From an uncultured Vampirovibrio sp. (lineage in GTDB: Bacteria; Cyanobacteriota; Vampirovibrionia; Gastranaerophilales; Gastranaerophilaceae): 64,000 nt of DNA. The notes beneath the pieces were generated by a model that was given only the letters and a program-made list of their open reading frames with translations, was not told where the DNA came from and did no database searches. Numbering within the stretch: position 1 is the first letter of the stretch; the number at the start of each line of letters is the position of its first letter. Positions 1 to 8,130 of this stretch are shown piece by piece. Location of the stretch: NCBI GenBank assembly GCA_910577395.1, contig CAJTLG010000002.1, positions 124,001 through 188,000 on the forward strand, in the 5' to 3' direction. Made by a program: the position numbers and the translations under genes.

Positions 1-2
1 GT

Positions 3-251
3 GGGGAATATTTTGCCCAAGGCAATCAGGAACCCGAAGAAGAAAGAAGAGATACTATATTTGTTGACCGCTCTGCGCAGCTGAGAGGCACCCTGGATTC
101 GCTTGCGCTTTTAAATGCTTCACGAATTAAAAAATTCAATCTTCTTGATAAAGATTCTGAAAACGACTCTGAAAAAGAAGATGATGAAAAGAAAAAACGA
201 AAATCTAAAAAAGAATTGACGCACCTTATTGATGATTTTGAAAAAAATTAA
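3..251 (+). CDS. Partial hypothetical protein, C-terminal end
   Basis: The reading frame is open from the left edge (codons begin at base 3) and ends at TAA 249-251, giving the last 82 residues of a protein whose start lies outside the window. No family is recognised. The visible part has a short segment LRGTLDSLALLNASRIKKF followed by a strongly charged tail rich in Asp, Glu, Lys and Ser, as in flexible C-terminal extensions. It ends four bases before the next gene on the same strand, so the two are probably cotranscribed. Confidence 0.55.
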   Translation, partial: GEYFAQGNQEPEEERRDTIFVDRSAQLRGTLDSLALLNASRIKKFNLLDKDSENDSEKEDDEKKKRKSKKELTHLIDDFEKN

Positions 252-254
252 CTG

Positions 255-902
255 ATGGAAAATATGCAAAACTTGCTTAAAGCAAGAATTTCAAATATTA
301 AAAAAGAGGATTATTATAAAAAAGCTAATCTTCACATACATTCAAATGTATCGGACGGTAAAGAAGATTTTGATACACTTATTGAACAGGCGCTTAATAT
401 CGGGCTTGAACATTTTTCAATTTCAGACCACAACACTATAAAAGGGTATAAAACTTCAAAATACATAAATAACCCGGGGCTTATTCCAGCTGTTGAATTT
501 GATTGTTTTTATTTAACATCCCTTATCCATATTTTGGGTTACGGCATAGATATTAATCATCCTGAAATAGAAAATTTGTGTGCCAAAAAAGAAAGCGAAA
601 CAAAATACGATATAATAAGGCTTTTTCATTCAAGACACCCAAAAAAAGCAATAGAAGCTATTCACAACGCAGGTGGCATAGCTGTGTTTGCACACCCTTG
701 CTGTTCTTCGGTTATCAGCCTTAATTATCTTGTAAAAAAATTAAAATCTTTTGGTCTTGACGGAATTGAAGTTTATTACCCGTATGCAAGACACAGGGGT
801 ATTATTAAATTTCATTCAAGAAAAAAACCTTACAAGCTTGCTAAAAAATACAACCTTATTTTAACAGGCGGCACCGATGAACATGGTAGCTTGTTAAAAT
901 AA
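255..902 (+). CDS. PHP-domain phosphoesterase
   Basis: A 215-residue PHP-superfamily metal-dependent phosphoesterase, probably acting on a small phosphorylated substrate or nucleotide ends. The metal-binding motifs appear in order: NLHIHSNVSDG near residue 26, SDHNT near 58, FAHP near 140, and GGTDEHG at the C terminus. It is shorter than the roughly 280-residue RNase AM / nucleoside bisphosphate phosphatase group, so the cap region is compact. The ATG at 255 has no clear Shine-Dalgarno; ATG 264 is an alternative. It follows the upstream gene by three bases and faces the convergent membrane protein gene. The PHP assignment is firm; the substrate is unknown. Confidence 0.82.
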   Translation: MENMQNLLKARISNIKKEDYYKKANLHIHSNVSDGKEDFDTLIEQALNIGLEHFSISDHNTIKGYKTSKYINNPGLIPAVEFDCFYLTSLIHILGYGIDINHPEIENLCAKKESETKYDIIRLFHSRHPKKAIEAIHNAGGIAVFAHPCCSSVISLNYLVKKLKSFGLDGIEVYYPYARHRGIIKFHSRKKPYKLAKKYNLILTGGTDEHGSLLK

Positions 903-915
903 ACCTAAAAAACCC

Positions 916-1797
916 TTACTCTACAACCCGCTGTTGTTGTTTTATTCCGCGCTCTTTTGCAATCCTTAAATACCACCAGGTAAGTGCAAGGGTGACAAAC
1001 GGCGCAAACAAAGAAACAAATGTGCCGGCAGTATATGCTTGCAAAAATTCAACCATATTTGAAATATCCGCATGTTGTTCATAAACTGCCTGCGTAAATA
1101 CAAAAGTTTTGACAAAATAATCTATCATCAAACTCCAAAGTATATTGATAGAATAAATTAAAACCAACACGCCCCAACTTTGAAAATAATATCTTAAAGT
1201 TAAACCTGCAGCCTTCACTATACTTTGATACGGTGTAAGGTTTTGGTTTAATACAAAAGTCTGCAAGGTAATTGTGCTGAAAAGCGGCATAATAAGAATT
1301 AAAAGAACAGTACAACCTACAATAGGTACGGTAAGCCCGGGAACACTCACATTGTTGGCTATCGCATAAACTACCGCCACAAACAATATGCCTGCTACAA
1401 TAGCAAGCGTAATTAAACATAAAAGCAAAAGGTAAACAATATAATCCTTTGTTCTCTTTTGAAAAATTTCTGTATAATATCTAAATTCTCTTAGCGGCTC
1501 GTTTTCGACAATCTGTTTTGATATAAGCACAAGCCCGCCCGAAACCAATAAAAATTTCCAAAAACTGTGACAAAATATTATAAGCCCCGCAATTAAAGCA
1601 ACCGCAACCATAGGCAGATATACATTTTTAGGATTTGATGCCATTAAAAACGGCGAAAAAACAATCCATAAACCTAATAACTGCCCAAAAACAGGATATG
1701 CAATATATTTTAAAAACTGGGGCAATTTATAAACAAAAGTAGAAAATGACTTGAATACAATTTTAAAAACCGAAGCGCTTTTTTTATACATAGACAT
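916..1797 (-). CDS. Polytopic membrane protein, unknown function
   Basis: A 293-residue integral membrane protein with about six hydrophobic segments (near residues 30-50, 60-90, 118-148, 153-178, 207-225 and 255-277) and a basic N terminus. Between them is a polar region (near residues 95-115) and an amphipathic stretch after PLFSTITLQTFVLNQ. I do not recognise the family; the pattern recalls general poorly characterised membrane proteins rather than a transporter with known motifs. ATG 1797 has AGGTG about eight bases upstream. It lies next to, and in the same direction as, the REC/HD-GYP regulator gene, but a functional link is not shown. Confidence 0.7.
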   Translation of the reverse strand: MSMYKKSASVFKIVFKSFSTFVYKLPQFLKYIAYPVFGQLLGLWIVFSPFLMASNPKNVYLPMVAVALIAGLIIFCHSFWKFLLVSGGLVLISKQIVENEPLREFRYYTEIFQKRTKDYIVYLLLLCLITLAIVAGILFVAVVYAIANNVSVPGLTVPIVGCTVLLILIMPLFSTITLQTFVLNQNLTPYQSIVKAAGLTLRYYFQSWGVLVLIYSINILWSLMIDYFVKTFVFTQAVYEQHADISNMVEFLQAYTAGTFVSLFAPFVTLALTWWYLRIAKERGIKQQQRVVE

Positions 1798-1838
1798 TGG
1801 TTATACACCTGTAATACTTTAACAATAAAACAAGTATA

Positions 1839-2954
1839 TCACACAATCTTTAAATTGCTCTCTTTTTGAAGATAGCTGTATTTTGAATAATATTCTTCCG
1901 GGTTTTCCTTTGCAGCCCTGATTACAGCCTCAAGCTCTATAAATTTACCGGCAAGATTAGGGTCAAATTGGCTTCCCGAGCATTTTTGAATTTCTTCAAT
2001 TGCAACTTTGTGGTCAAGCGCCATTCTGTAGGACCTTGTGGATGTCATAGCATCATATGTATCTGCTATCGCCACTATACGAGATGATAGCGGGATTTCC
2101 TCCCCTTTAAGGCCGTCAGGATATCCTTTTCCGTCCCACCTTTCATGGTGCGCCTTTAGCCAACTTGAAATACCAGCAAGTTTTTTAATACTCAAAATTA
2201 ATTTTTCCGAATTATTCGGATGCAGCCTCATCACTGCAAATTCTTCATCTGTAAGTTTTCCGGGCTTACATAAAATATTTTGTGGAATTGCAATCTTTCC
2301 TATATCATGCAAAAGCCCTGCCGTTTCAATTTCTTCTAAAAGTTTATCATCAAGACCGATTTCTTTTGCAAGAATAAGAGAGTACAAAGTTACACGAAGC
2401 GAGTGTCCGTGCGTATAGGGGTCTTTAGAATCAAGTGCAGAGGATATGGATTTAATTGTTTTATAAAATAATTCCTTCAAATCCTTTAATATTAAAGCTT
2501 TTGAATTTGTAAGATTATACTTATTCATCCCAAGTTCAACAACTTTTGAAAGTTCCTCGGGTTCAAAAGGCTTTAACATATACTGAAAAAGATTGCACTT
2601 GTTAACAGCATCCGTCAATATTTCAACATCTGCAAACCCCGTAAGCAAAATCTTCACAACATCAGGGGCAATTTCATTAACTTTTTCAAGAAACTCCGTT
2701 CCTTCCATAACCGGCATTTTATGGTCAGAAACGATAAGGGCAATATCATCCCTGTTTTCTTCAAAAACTTTTAAGCCTTCAAGACCGTTTGAAGCTGTTA
2801 AAATTTTATATTTTCTGTGAAAAGTTCTTTTTAAAAGCTGCAGATTATTTATTTCATCATCCACAAGCAAAATTGCGCCTGTGTTATTTTGCACCTTTGA
2901 GCACAAAATATCATCCATTCCGTCAATAAATAATTGTTTCTCCAGATTAAGCAT
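1839..2954 (-). CDS. Response regulator with HD-GYP phosphodiesterase domain
   Basis: A 371-residue two-domain regulator. The N-terminal receiver domain (about 26-145) has the acidic pair D32/D33, phosphoacceptor D77 in VSDHKMP, and K128 in MLKPF. After a linker, an HD-GYP domain (about 165-345) carries HGHSLRV, HDIGKIAIP and HHERWDGKGYPDGL, the motifs of cyclic-di-GMP phosphodiesterases. The expected role is phosphorylation-controlled breakdown of c-di-GMP in the cytoplasm. No cognate kinase is adjacent; the only histidine kinase in the window is about 24 kb away, so the partner is unknown. All catalytic motifs look intact. Confidence 0.92.
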   Translation of the reverse strand: MLNLEKQLFIDGMDDILCSKVQNNTGAILLVDDEINNLQLLKRTFHRKYKILTASNGLEGLKVFEENRDDIALIVSDHKMPVMEGTEFLEKVNEIAPDVVKILLTGFADVEILTDAVNKCNLFQYMLKPFEPEELSKVVELGMNKYNLTNSKALILKDLKELFYKTIKSISSALDSKDPYTHGHSLRVTLYSLILAKEIGLDDKLLEEIETAGLLHDIGKIAIPQNILCKPGKLTDEEFAVMRLHPNNSEKLILSIKKLAGISSWLKAHHERWDGKGYPDGLKGEEIPLSSRIVAIADTYDAMTSTRSYRMALDHKVAIEEIQKCSGSQFDPNLAGKFIELEAVIRAAKENPEEYYSKYSYLQKESNLKIV

Positions 2955-3024
2955 GATAAAAATACTTTAATCAATTTTTTAGTTAAAATCAATAATTTAA
3001 ATATATGAGCCGTACATTTTGTTA

Positions 3025-3459
3025 TTATGCGGCAGAAGAATCAAAATATCCGCAATCAACAGTACCCAGATATTGGTCAAGTGTTTCTATCTGTGCATTG
3101 GCGTTTTCAAGACTGACTTCAACCATTTGCTGCTGTTGCTGTTCAAATTTTTCCGCTACATTTACCCGTGCCATCTGCATTTGCTGTTCTGCATTAATTG
3201 CCTCTTCTGCCTCTTTTCTTGCATTCATCACTTCTTTTAATTCATCGGTTGAAAGGTCATCCATATCAAAATTAGCATCAATCTCCTGCAGCATGGATTC
3301 TCTTTGTTCAAGCGATTTTGCAAGAATATTAGCACTTGTGCGGGCAAGTTCCTGCAGTCTGTCACTTATTTTTGTAAGTTTATATTGCCATTCACTTTTT
3401 TGCAAAGTCCACATAAGTTTTGAAAGAAAGACTGTTTGAAAATCTCTGTTTTTGCCCAT
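3025..3459 (-). CDS. Coiled-coil hypothetical protein
   Basis: A 144-residue, strongly helical, Gln/Glu-rich soluble protein with no signal peptide or membrane segment. A basic N terminus (GKNRDFQTVFLSKLMWTLQ) is followed by a predicted coiled coil and the run KFEQQQQQMVEVSLENANAQIETLDQYLG. A short loop near residues 66-75 contains DMDDLSTDEL. The general look (helical, YKLTKISDRLQELA, Gln-rich) resembles the 183-residue protein at 59474-60025, which may be a paralogue or belong to the same structure. The function is not recognised. Confidence 0.65.
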   Translation of the reverse strand: MGKNRDFQTVFLSKLMWTLQKSEWQYKLTKISDRLQELARTSANILAKSLEQRESMLQEIDANFDMDDLSTDELKEVMNARKEAEEAINAEQQMQMARVNVAEKFEQQQQQMVEVSLENANAQIETLDQYLGTVDCGYFDSSAA

Positions 3460-3883
3460 TTCTTATAAAACCTTTCTTTGCTTTTCAAAGTAAACTGCAT
3501 CACTATACAATTATATAAAGTATTTTTGTATATAAAAATTGCACAAAATGTATATACTTTCTTTACATTTATTTACATATACATCCCTACAGGGTTTCGG
3601 GTATACAAATGTTAAATTTTGTAAAGAAAACCTTAAAATGCGAAATCACGCCGGCATAAAAAACTTTATTAAATTGGAAGAAGTTTAATAACCGTACGAT
3701 TAATTTAGGATAAAATGCTTTAATTTTAATTTATCTTATTTTAAGAAAAGATTTTCTTTCAGTTGTAAATTATGCTTATTTTATGACATGTGCACCGCAA
3801 GGTGCACTTTTTATGTTATAAATCCGCCTTTTATGACATGTGCACCGCAAGGTGCACTTTTATTTTTGTGCAATAATAATCCT
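3460..3883. other. Intergenic region, 424 bases, with tandem hairpins at its right end
   Basis: No open frame longer than a few dozen codons is convincing here. The left two thirds is AT-rich and holds possible divergent promoters for the coiled-coil gene (minus) and coaX (plus), but I cannot place one with confidence. The last 105 bases hold two copies of a hairpin-plus-T-run unit, listed separately. Hairpins oriented as plus-strand terminators, with no plus-strand gene ahead of them, suggest a short transcript or leader starts in this region. Confidence 0.5.
3779..3862 (+). repeat. Two tandem copies of a GNRA-loop hairpin unit, period 50
   Basis: A unit of about 34 bases occurs twice, at 3779-3812 and 3829-3862, with identical hairpins. 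Each has a 7-bp stem GTGCACC/GGTGCAC closed by a GCAA tetraloop and followed by a run of T, the form of an intrinsic terminator on the plus strand. The copies are preceded by the same TTTTATGACAT flank, so the duplicated unit is larger than the hairpin. They lie 22 bases before the start of coaX. They could be terminators of an upstream short RNA, attenuator-like leader elements, or copies of a dispersed palindromic repeat. Confidence 0.75.
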
Positions 3884-4651
3884 ATGCTTTTTGTTATAGA
3901 CATAGGAAATACAAATACAAATATTGGTGTTTTTGAGGGCGAAAATCTGCTTATAAACTGGAATGTAGCCTCTGACCTTAAAAGAACCGCTGATGAATAC
4001 GGCATTTTGCTGTTAAATTTGCTGAATTCACCCGTTCTTAAAAAACACCCGAAAGCTGCTATAATATCGACCGTTGTACCGCCTTTAGGGGAAACATTTA
4101 AAACAGCGCTTAAAAAATACCTGGATATTGAAGCAAGGCTTATTTCGCATAAATCCAAGCTGCCTTTTAAAATAACTATCAAAACCCCTTCGGAACTTGG
4201 TGCGGACAGGATTGCAAATGCCGCAGCAGCCGTAAAATTATATAAACTTCCTGCAATAGTTATAGATTTTGGCACGGCCACAACTTTTGATATCGTTGAT
4301 GAAAATAAAAATTTCGTAGGCGGCATAATCACACCCGGGCTTAAAATTCAAGCAAATTCCCTTTCGAGTTTTACATCAAAACTTCCTAAAGTAAAAATTG
4401 AAGCCCCAAAAACCGCCATAGGCAAAGATACAATATCTGCAATGCTTTCAGGCATTGTGCGCGGGCATGCCTGTATGATAGACGGCATGATAAAACTGTG
4501 CGAAGAAGAACTTGGAAAAAAAGCCTCAATTATTGCAACAGGCGGCTTTTCAAGCGTGCTTTTCCCCAATATGGAACGCCCGTTTGATTATATAAACAAA
4601 GATTTAACGCTTGAAGGCCTCAGATATTTATACGAACTAAATAAAGGATAA
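3884..4651 (+). CDS. coaX: Type III pantothenate kinase
   Basis: A 255-residue type III pantothenate kinase, which phosphorylates pantothenate with ATP in the first step of coenzyme A synthesis. The ASKHA-fold signatures are visible: MLFVIDIGNTNTNIGVFEG at the N terminus, the ELGADRIANAAAAVKLY region with the catalytic Asp, VIDFGTATTFDIVD, and GGIITPGL. I start it at ATG 3884, where family homology begins; an in-frame extension upstream would translate the tandem hairpins and is unlikely. It is followed four bases later by dut, so the two are probably one operon. Confidence 0.93.
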   Translation: MLFVIDIGNTNTNIGVFEGENLLINWNVASDLKRTADEYGILLLNLLNSPVLKKHPKAAIISTVVPPLGETFKTALKKYLDIEARLISHKSKLPFKITIKTPSELGADRIANAAAAVKLYKLPAIVIDFGTATTFDIVDENKNFVGGIITPGLKIQANSLSSFTSKLPKVKIEAPKTAIGKDTISAMLSGIVRGHACMIDGMIKLCEEELGKKASIIATGGFSSVLFPNMERPFDYINKDLTLEGLRYLYELNKG

Positions 4652-4655
4652 TTTT

Positions 4656-5102
4656 ATGGAAAAGATTACATTAAAAATAGAAAAACTCTCTCACTGTGCG
4701 GGTATGCCTGAATATAAAACAGAAGGCGCCGCAGGCATGGATATTGTAGCTTCAATCACAGAACCTGTTACATTAAAACCGCTTGAAAGAGCACTAATCC
4801 CCACAGGCATTAAAATAGAACTGCCGAGAGGATACGAGGCCCAAATCCGCCCAAGGAGCGGCCTTGCAATTAAAAACGGCATCACACTTTCAAATTGCGT
4901 TGGCACAATTGATGAAGATTACCGCGGGGAAGTATGCGTAGGGCTTATAAATCTTTCTAACGCCAATTTTACAATATCAAGGGGTGATAGAATAGCACAA
5001 ATGCTTATAGCGCCTGTAGTTCGGGCAGAAATAGTTATCGGGGAATTATCTGAAACCGCACGCGGAGAAGGGGGCTTTGGCTCCACAGGCGTGAAGGGGT
5101 AA
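4656..5102 (+). CDS. dut: dUTP diphosphatase
   Basis: A 148-residue trimeric dUTPase, hydrolysing dUTP to dUMP and pyrophosphate to keep uracil out of DNA and supply dTMP synthesis. All five family motifs are seen: AAGMDIVA, QIRPRSGLAIKNGI, GTIDEDYRGEVCVGL with the catalytic Asp, DRIAQMLIAPV, and the C-terminal arm RGEGGFGSTG. The length is normal. It sits four bases after coaX, and the ATG is preceded by AAAGGATAATTTT, a usable ribosome binding site. Confidence 0.95.
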   Translation: MEKITLKIEKLSHCAGMPEYKTEGAAGMDIVASITEPVTLKPLERALIPTGIKIELPRGYEAQIRPRSGLAIKNGITLSNCVGTIDEDYRGEVCVGLINLSNANFTISRGDRIAQMLIAPVVRAEIVIGELSETARGEGGFGSTGVKG

Positions 5103-5121
5103 ACCCGGCAGTAATTTATTT

Positions 5122-5286
5122 CTCTTGAAATGGAGAGATATTTTGTGCGCTAGCCGGTGCCAAAAGGCACTACGGCTGTAAAAAGACCATTAAAGAGTCG
5201 TGAAGGCGAAGGCTACAAAAGCTTGAACCTAAAAAGACGACGCCTTGTGTCTTTGTCCAAAATATTCTGTAATGAAAAGAGAAACG
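5122..5286. ncRNA. Candidate structured RNA, class unknown
   Basis: About 165 bases between dut and the XRE gene show nested complementarity. Outer pairing is TTTCTCTT with AAGAGAAA, then an 11/11 internal loop, then ATATTTTG with CAAAATAT. Inside lie a strong hairpin (AGCCG, GTGCC, loop AAAA, GGCAC, CGGCT) and two more nested stems, AAAGAC/GTCTTT and AAGGCG/CGCCTT. A closing stem followed by a large symmetric bubble recalls 6S RNA, but the side hairpin does not fit simply, and motifs of RNase P, tmRNA or SRP RNA are not seen. Strand is not certain; the plus reading is described. Confidence 0.45.
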
Positions 5287-5300
5287 ATAATCTTTAAAGG

Positions 5301-5319
5301 CCCTGAAACGAGTTCAGGG
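5301..5319. repeat. Short palindrome between convergent genes
   Basis: The inverted repeat CCCTGAA, loop ACGAG, TTCAGGG lies between dut (plus) and the XRE gene (minus). It has no T-run on either side, so it is more like a repetitive extragenic palindrome than a classical terminator. Palindromes of this CCTGAA..TTCAGG type are known as dispersed repeats in several bacteria; whether this one is repeated in this genome cannot be seen from one copy. Confidence 0.5.
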
Positions 5320-5332
5320 TGACAAACATCTC

Positions 5333-5551
5333 CTAAAACTCAAACAATTCCTTAAATTCCACCCCTAATGCCGCGGCAATCTTAAACACGGTTTTGAGTG
5401 TCGGATTTCTTCTACCGCATTCAATATTGCTTAATTCATTTGGATGTATACCAAGCTCTAGTGCCATATTCAACTGGCTCCAACCCTTTTGTTTTCTGAA
5501 TTGTTTAACCTTATTTCCAAAAGTCGTAAAAAAATCTTTTTCATTCAACAT
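5333..5551 (-). CDS. XRE-family helix-turn-helix regulator
   Basis: A 72-residue Cro/CI-type DNA-binding protein that is essentially one HTH_3 domain. The typical sequence KQRKQKGWSQLNMALELG, followed by NELSNIECGRRNPTLKTVFKIAAALGV, fits the family closely. There is no second domain, as in small autoregulators or antitoxin-like proteins. It is divergent from a 55-residue ORF beginning 78 bases away, an arrangement in which the regulator often controls the shared promoter region. Target genes are unknown. Confidence 0.88.
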   Translation of the reverse strand: MLNEKDFFTTFGNKVKQFRKQKGWSQLNMALELGIHPNELSNIECGRRNPTLKTVFKIAAALGVEFKELFEF

Positions 5552-5629
5552 AAATCAATAATATAATATTGACAGATAAAAGTTTTAGTAATATATTATT
5601 TAATAATAAAATACTTAAAAAGGCGCTCT

Positions 5630-5797
5630 ATGAAGCAAGAAGATTTCGAAGACTTAAAAGGCCTGATAGAAGACCTTCAGGTTGAATGCAAATACTTTAA
5701 ATCACTGATAAATCAGTTTGAAAAACATATAAATAAAATCCACCCGGAAAGTAAAATTCTAAAAATCTTTAAAAATCTGCCCAAGCATATAGATTGA
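5630..5797 (+). CDS. Small helical protein, 55 residues, unknown
   Basis: An ATG-started frame of 55 codons reading MKQEDFEDLKGLIEDLQVEC at its N terminus, then a helical, charged remainder ending PKHID. Codon use and amino-acid pattern (amphipathic helix, Lys/Glu rich) look like real protein. It is divergent from the XRE gene, and its last 39 bases overlap the convergent end of folC. The ribosome binding site is weak (AAAGGCG about seven bases ahead). No family is recognised; a small partner of the XRE regulator is one possibility, without direct evidence. Confidence 0.45.
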   Translation: MKQEDFEDLKGLIEDLQVECKYFKSLINQFEKHINKIHPESKILKIFKNLPKHID

Positions 5798-7000
5798 ACC
5801 GCAAATAATCGTTAAATCCGCCCCGCCGTTGTTAATTTCCGCCACAGGGTCTTTAATCTCCCGCACACGCCCTTCTAATTTCGGCACATTTGCCATAAAT
5901 TCTTCATATTTTAGCGCCCCCAGATAATCAAATTCATAAAAACAAAACTCGTTAAATCCGCCCGTTAAATACCCTAAAACCCTCTTGTAATCCTTATTTT
6001 TAAGACACCCAAATATAAACTTTACCCTTTTACCGCGATAATTTTCATCCAAATATTCTCTTAAAACCCTTGCCCCATCCGGATTATGACACGCATCAAT
6101 CAAAACATCCGCCCCGTTTATACACCGCTTTTCAAGGCGGAAAGGCCACTTTACATCCTTCAATGCAGCTTTTATTGTATCAAAATCAATTTTTACAGAA
6201 AACGCTCCGCCTGCATTTACCACTTCCACTGCTTTTAGCGCCAGGGCAAGGTTTTCACCCTGATGTTTTCCGCATAGATTAAAATTGACCCTTGCATTTT
6301 TAAATTCTTCAAAATTAATAATTGCGTATAAACCGTCCACCACAAGCTTTTCAGCCTCATATAAAATCCCCCCGCGGGTTTGCACCTCGTTTTTTAGCGT
6401 TTGATACGCTGCATTTTCCTTTAAAATTACTGTCGGCGTGTCTTTTTTTACTATACCTGCCTTTTCAAATGCAATCTTTTCTAATGAATTCCCAAGCCTC
6501 TCTGTATGCTCAAGGCTTATAGAAGTTATGATTGAAACAAGCGGATTTGTTATAACATTTGTAGAATCAAGCCTTCCGCCAAGCCCAACCTCTAAAATCA
6601 CTATTTCACAAGCTTTTTTATTAAAATACAAAAAACCTGCTGCGGTTAAAATTTCAAACTCCGTAAGCCCGATATTATGTTTATTGTCAAGCTCTAAAAT
6701 TTGCGCCGTAATTTTATCAAGCTCTGCATCACTTATAGGGTGTTTATTAACGGCAATTCTTTCAGTGTATGAAAAAAGATGCGGGCTTATAAATTTGCCC
6801 GTTTTAAACCCCGCTTTAACAAAAATCTCTTCTAAAATAGCACAAACAGAGCCTTTCCCGTTTGTCCCCGCAATATGGATAATTTTTAAATTATTCTGCG
6901 GATTCCCCAAAAGCTCTAAAATCTTTGATATCCGCCCCAAACCAAGTTCTATACGAAATTTCCCCGCCGAAGATAATAATTTTTCATAATTAAAAATCAT
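5759..7000 (-). CDS. folC: Bifunctional folylpolyglutamate synthase/dihydrofolate synthase
   Basis: A 413-residue Mur-ligase-superfamily enzyme adding glutamate to dihydropteroate and folates. Seen in order: the P-loop HIAGTNGKGSVCAILEEI, FISPHLFSYTERIAVN, EVGLGGRLDSTNVI, the SLEHTERLG segment, KAGIVKK, and IDACHNPDGARVLREYL in the C-terminal domain. Length is normal. It is the last gene of the peptidoglycan cluster and overlaps murG by four bases, so it is translationally coupled to it although it acts in folate rather than cell-wall metabolism. The Asp-Ala-Cys-His-Asn-Pro motif places it in FolC rather than a MurC-F ligase. Confidence 0.93.
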   Translation of the reverse strand: MIFNYEKLLSSAGKFRIELGLGRISKILELLGNPQNNLKIIHIAGTNGKGSVCAILEEIFVKAGFKTGKFISPHLFSYTERIAVNKHPISDAELDKITAQILELDNKHNIGLTEFEILTAAGFLYFNKKACEIVILEVGLGGRLDSTNVITNPLVSIITSISLEHTERLGNSLEKIAFEKAGIVKKDTPTVILKENAAYQTLKNEVQTRGGILYEAEKLVVDGLYAIINFEEFKNARVNFNLCGKHQGENLALALKAVEVVNAGGAFSVKIDFDTIKAALKDVKWPFRLEKRCINGADVLIDACHNPDGARVLREYLDENYRGKRVKFIFGCLKNKDYKRVLGYLTGGFNEFCFYEFDYLGALKYEEFMANVPKLEGRVREIKDPVAEINNGGADLTIICGSIYMLGQIFKDF

Positions 7001-8130
7001 TTCAAATCCTTCACGGTACGCGCATTAGCAGCATCTAAAATTAAATCAAGAATTTTATATGTCGGATTTTCATCTATCTGCCCTGCGGCATTCTGCACCA
7101 AAAGCTTTAATTTATCAGGACTGCTCATTAAATCCTCAATCGTTTTTATCAACATTTCGCCGGTTAATTCGCAATCCTCAATATAAATAGCGGCACCTGT
7201 TTTTTCAATCTCCCGTGCATTCTTCCTCTGGTGATTAGCCGCCGCATACGGATAGGGTATAAGTATAGAGGGCTTTTTAGCGGCCAAAATCTCTGAAATA
7301 CTTAAACTGCCTGCACGAGATACCACAATATCTGCTGCAAGTATTGGCACATACATCTTTTCAAAGTAGGGTCTTACAATAGAATTCCCAATGCCCCCGC
7401 CTAATGCAGATATTACATCATCATAATTTTTCTTCCCGGTTTGAAAGATAATTTTAACGTTTTTTGCATCTTTAAAATGTTTAATAAGCCCGATAGCCGC
7501 ATTATTTATGGTTTTTGCCCCCTGGGAACCCCCCATAATAAGAATGCAAAAATCTTTTTCACCCACATCAAACGCTGTACGAGCCTCCTCTTTTGAAATT
7601 GTAAAAAACTCATTCCTTACAGGATTTTTAAAATTTGTTATATTTTTTGATTTTACAAACCTATTAGCCTCACCAAATGCAAGGTTTACGGCCTTTGCAC
7701 CCTTGGAAAACGCCCTTGTTACAACCCCGGGGTGTGCATCGCTGTCATGCATAACATAGGGGATTTTTAAAATATTTGAAACAATCACCATAGGGGCACT
7801 TACATACCCGCCTGAAGCAAAAACTGTATCGGGCTTGTATTTTAGGGCATAATAAAGGCATTTTATAACGGATATAAAAAGTAAAAACACCCATTTTACA
7901 AGTTTTATGCCGATTTTTCTTGGCATACCGAAAACCGGAACATCCAAAAATCTCACATCGTCTGATATTTTTGTAACTACTTCAAATTCCGGATTTTTCT
8001 TGTTTCCGACATAAAAAATTTGCATTTTACCCAGAAGCTCATTCAATATTGAAACACACGGGTATATATGCCCGCCCGTGCCGCCGCCTGTAAGGAAAAT
8101 AGCTTTATTGGTATGCTGATTTTTTTGCAT
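6997..8130 (-). CDS. murG: UDP-GlcNAc:lipid I N-acetylglucosaminyltransferase
   Basis: A 377-residue GT28 glycosyltransferase, transferring GlcNAc from UDP-GlcNAc to lipid I to make lipid II on the cytoplasmic face of the membrane. The donor and acceptor motifs are clear: FLTGGGTGGHIYPCVSI at the N terminus, GGYVSAPM, HDSDAHPGVVTR, IMGGSQGAKTIN, and VSRAGSLSISEILAAKKPSI with PYPYAAANHQRKNA. Position between ftsW and folC in the division/cell-wall cluster fits. Its start overlaps the end of ftsW by 26 bases. Confidence 0.95.
   Translation of the reverse strand: MQKNQHTNKAIFLTGGGTGGHIYPCVSILNELLGKMQIFYVGNKKNPEFEVVTKISDDVRFLDVPVFGMPRKIGIKLVKWVFLLFISVIKCLYYALKYKPDTVFASGGYVSAPMVIVSNILKIPYVMHDSDAHPGVVTRAFSKGAKAVNLAFGEANRFVKSKNITNFKNPVRNEFFTISKEEARTAFDVGEKDFCILIMGGSQGAKTINNAAIGLIKHFKDAKNVKIIFQTGKKNYDDVISALGGGIGNSIVRPYFEKMYVPILAADIVVSRAGSLSISEILAAKKPSILIPYPYAAANHQRKNAREIEKTGAAIYIEDCELTGEMLIKTIEDLMSSPDKLKLLVQNAAGQIDENPTYKILDLILDAANARTVKDLK

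Noticed and set aside
3005..3439. Cys/Ser-rich plus-strand frame
   Set aside because: It is antisense to the Gln-rich coiled-coil gene; runs of Cys and Ser arise from the complement of CAG/CAA codons.
3779..3862. CRISPR array
   Set aside because: Only two units, spacing and palindrome typical of terminators, and no cas genes.
3788..3883. Upstream extension of coaX
   Set aside because: It would translate the tandem hairpins; the family begins at MLFVIDIGNTNT, matching ATG 3884.
5122..5286. tmRNA, RNase P RNA or SRP RNA
   Set aside because: The signature sequences of these RNAs are absent.
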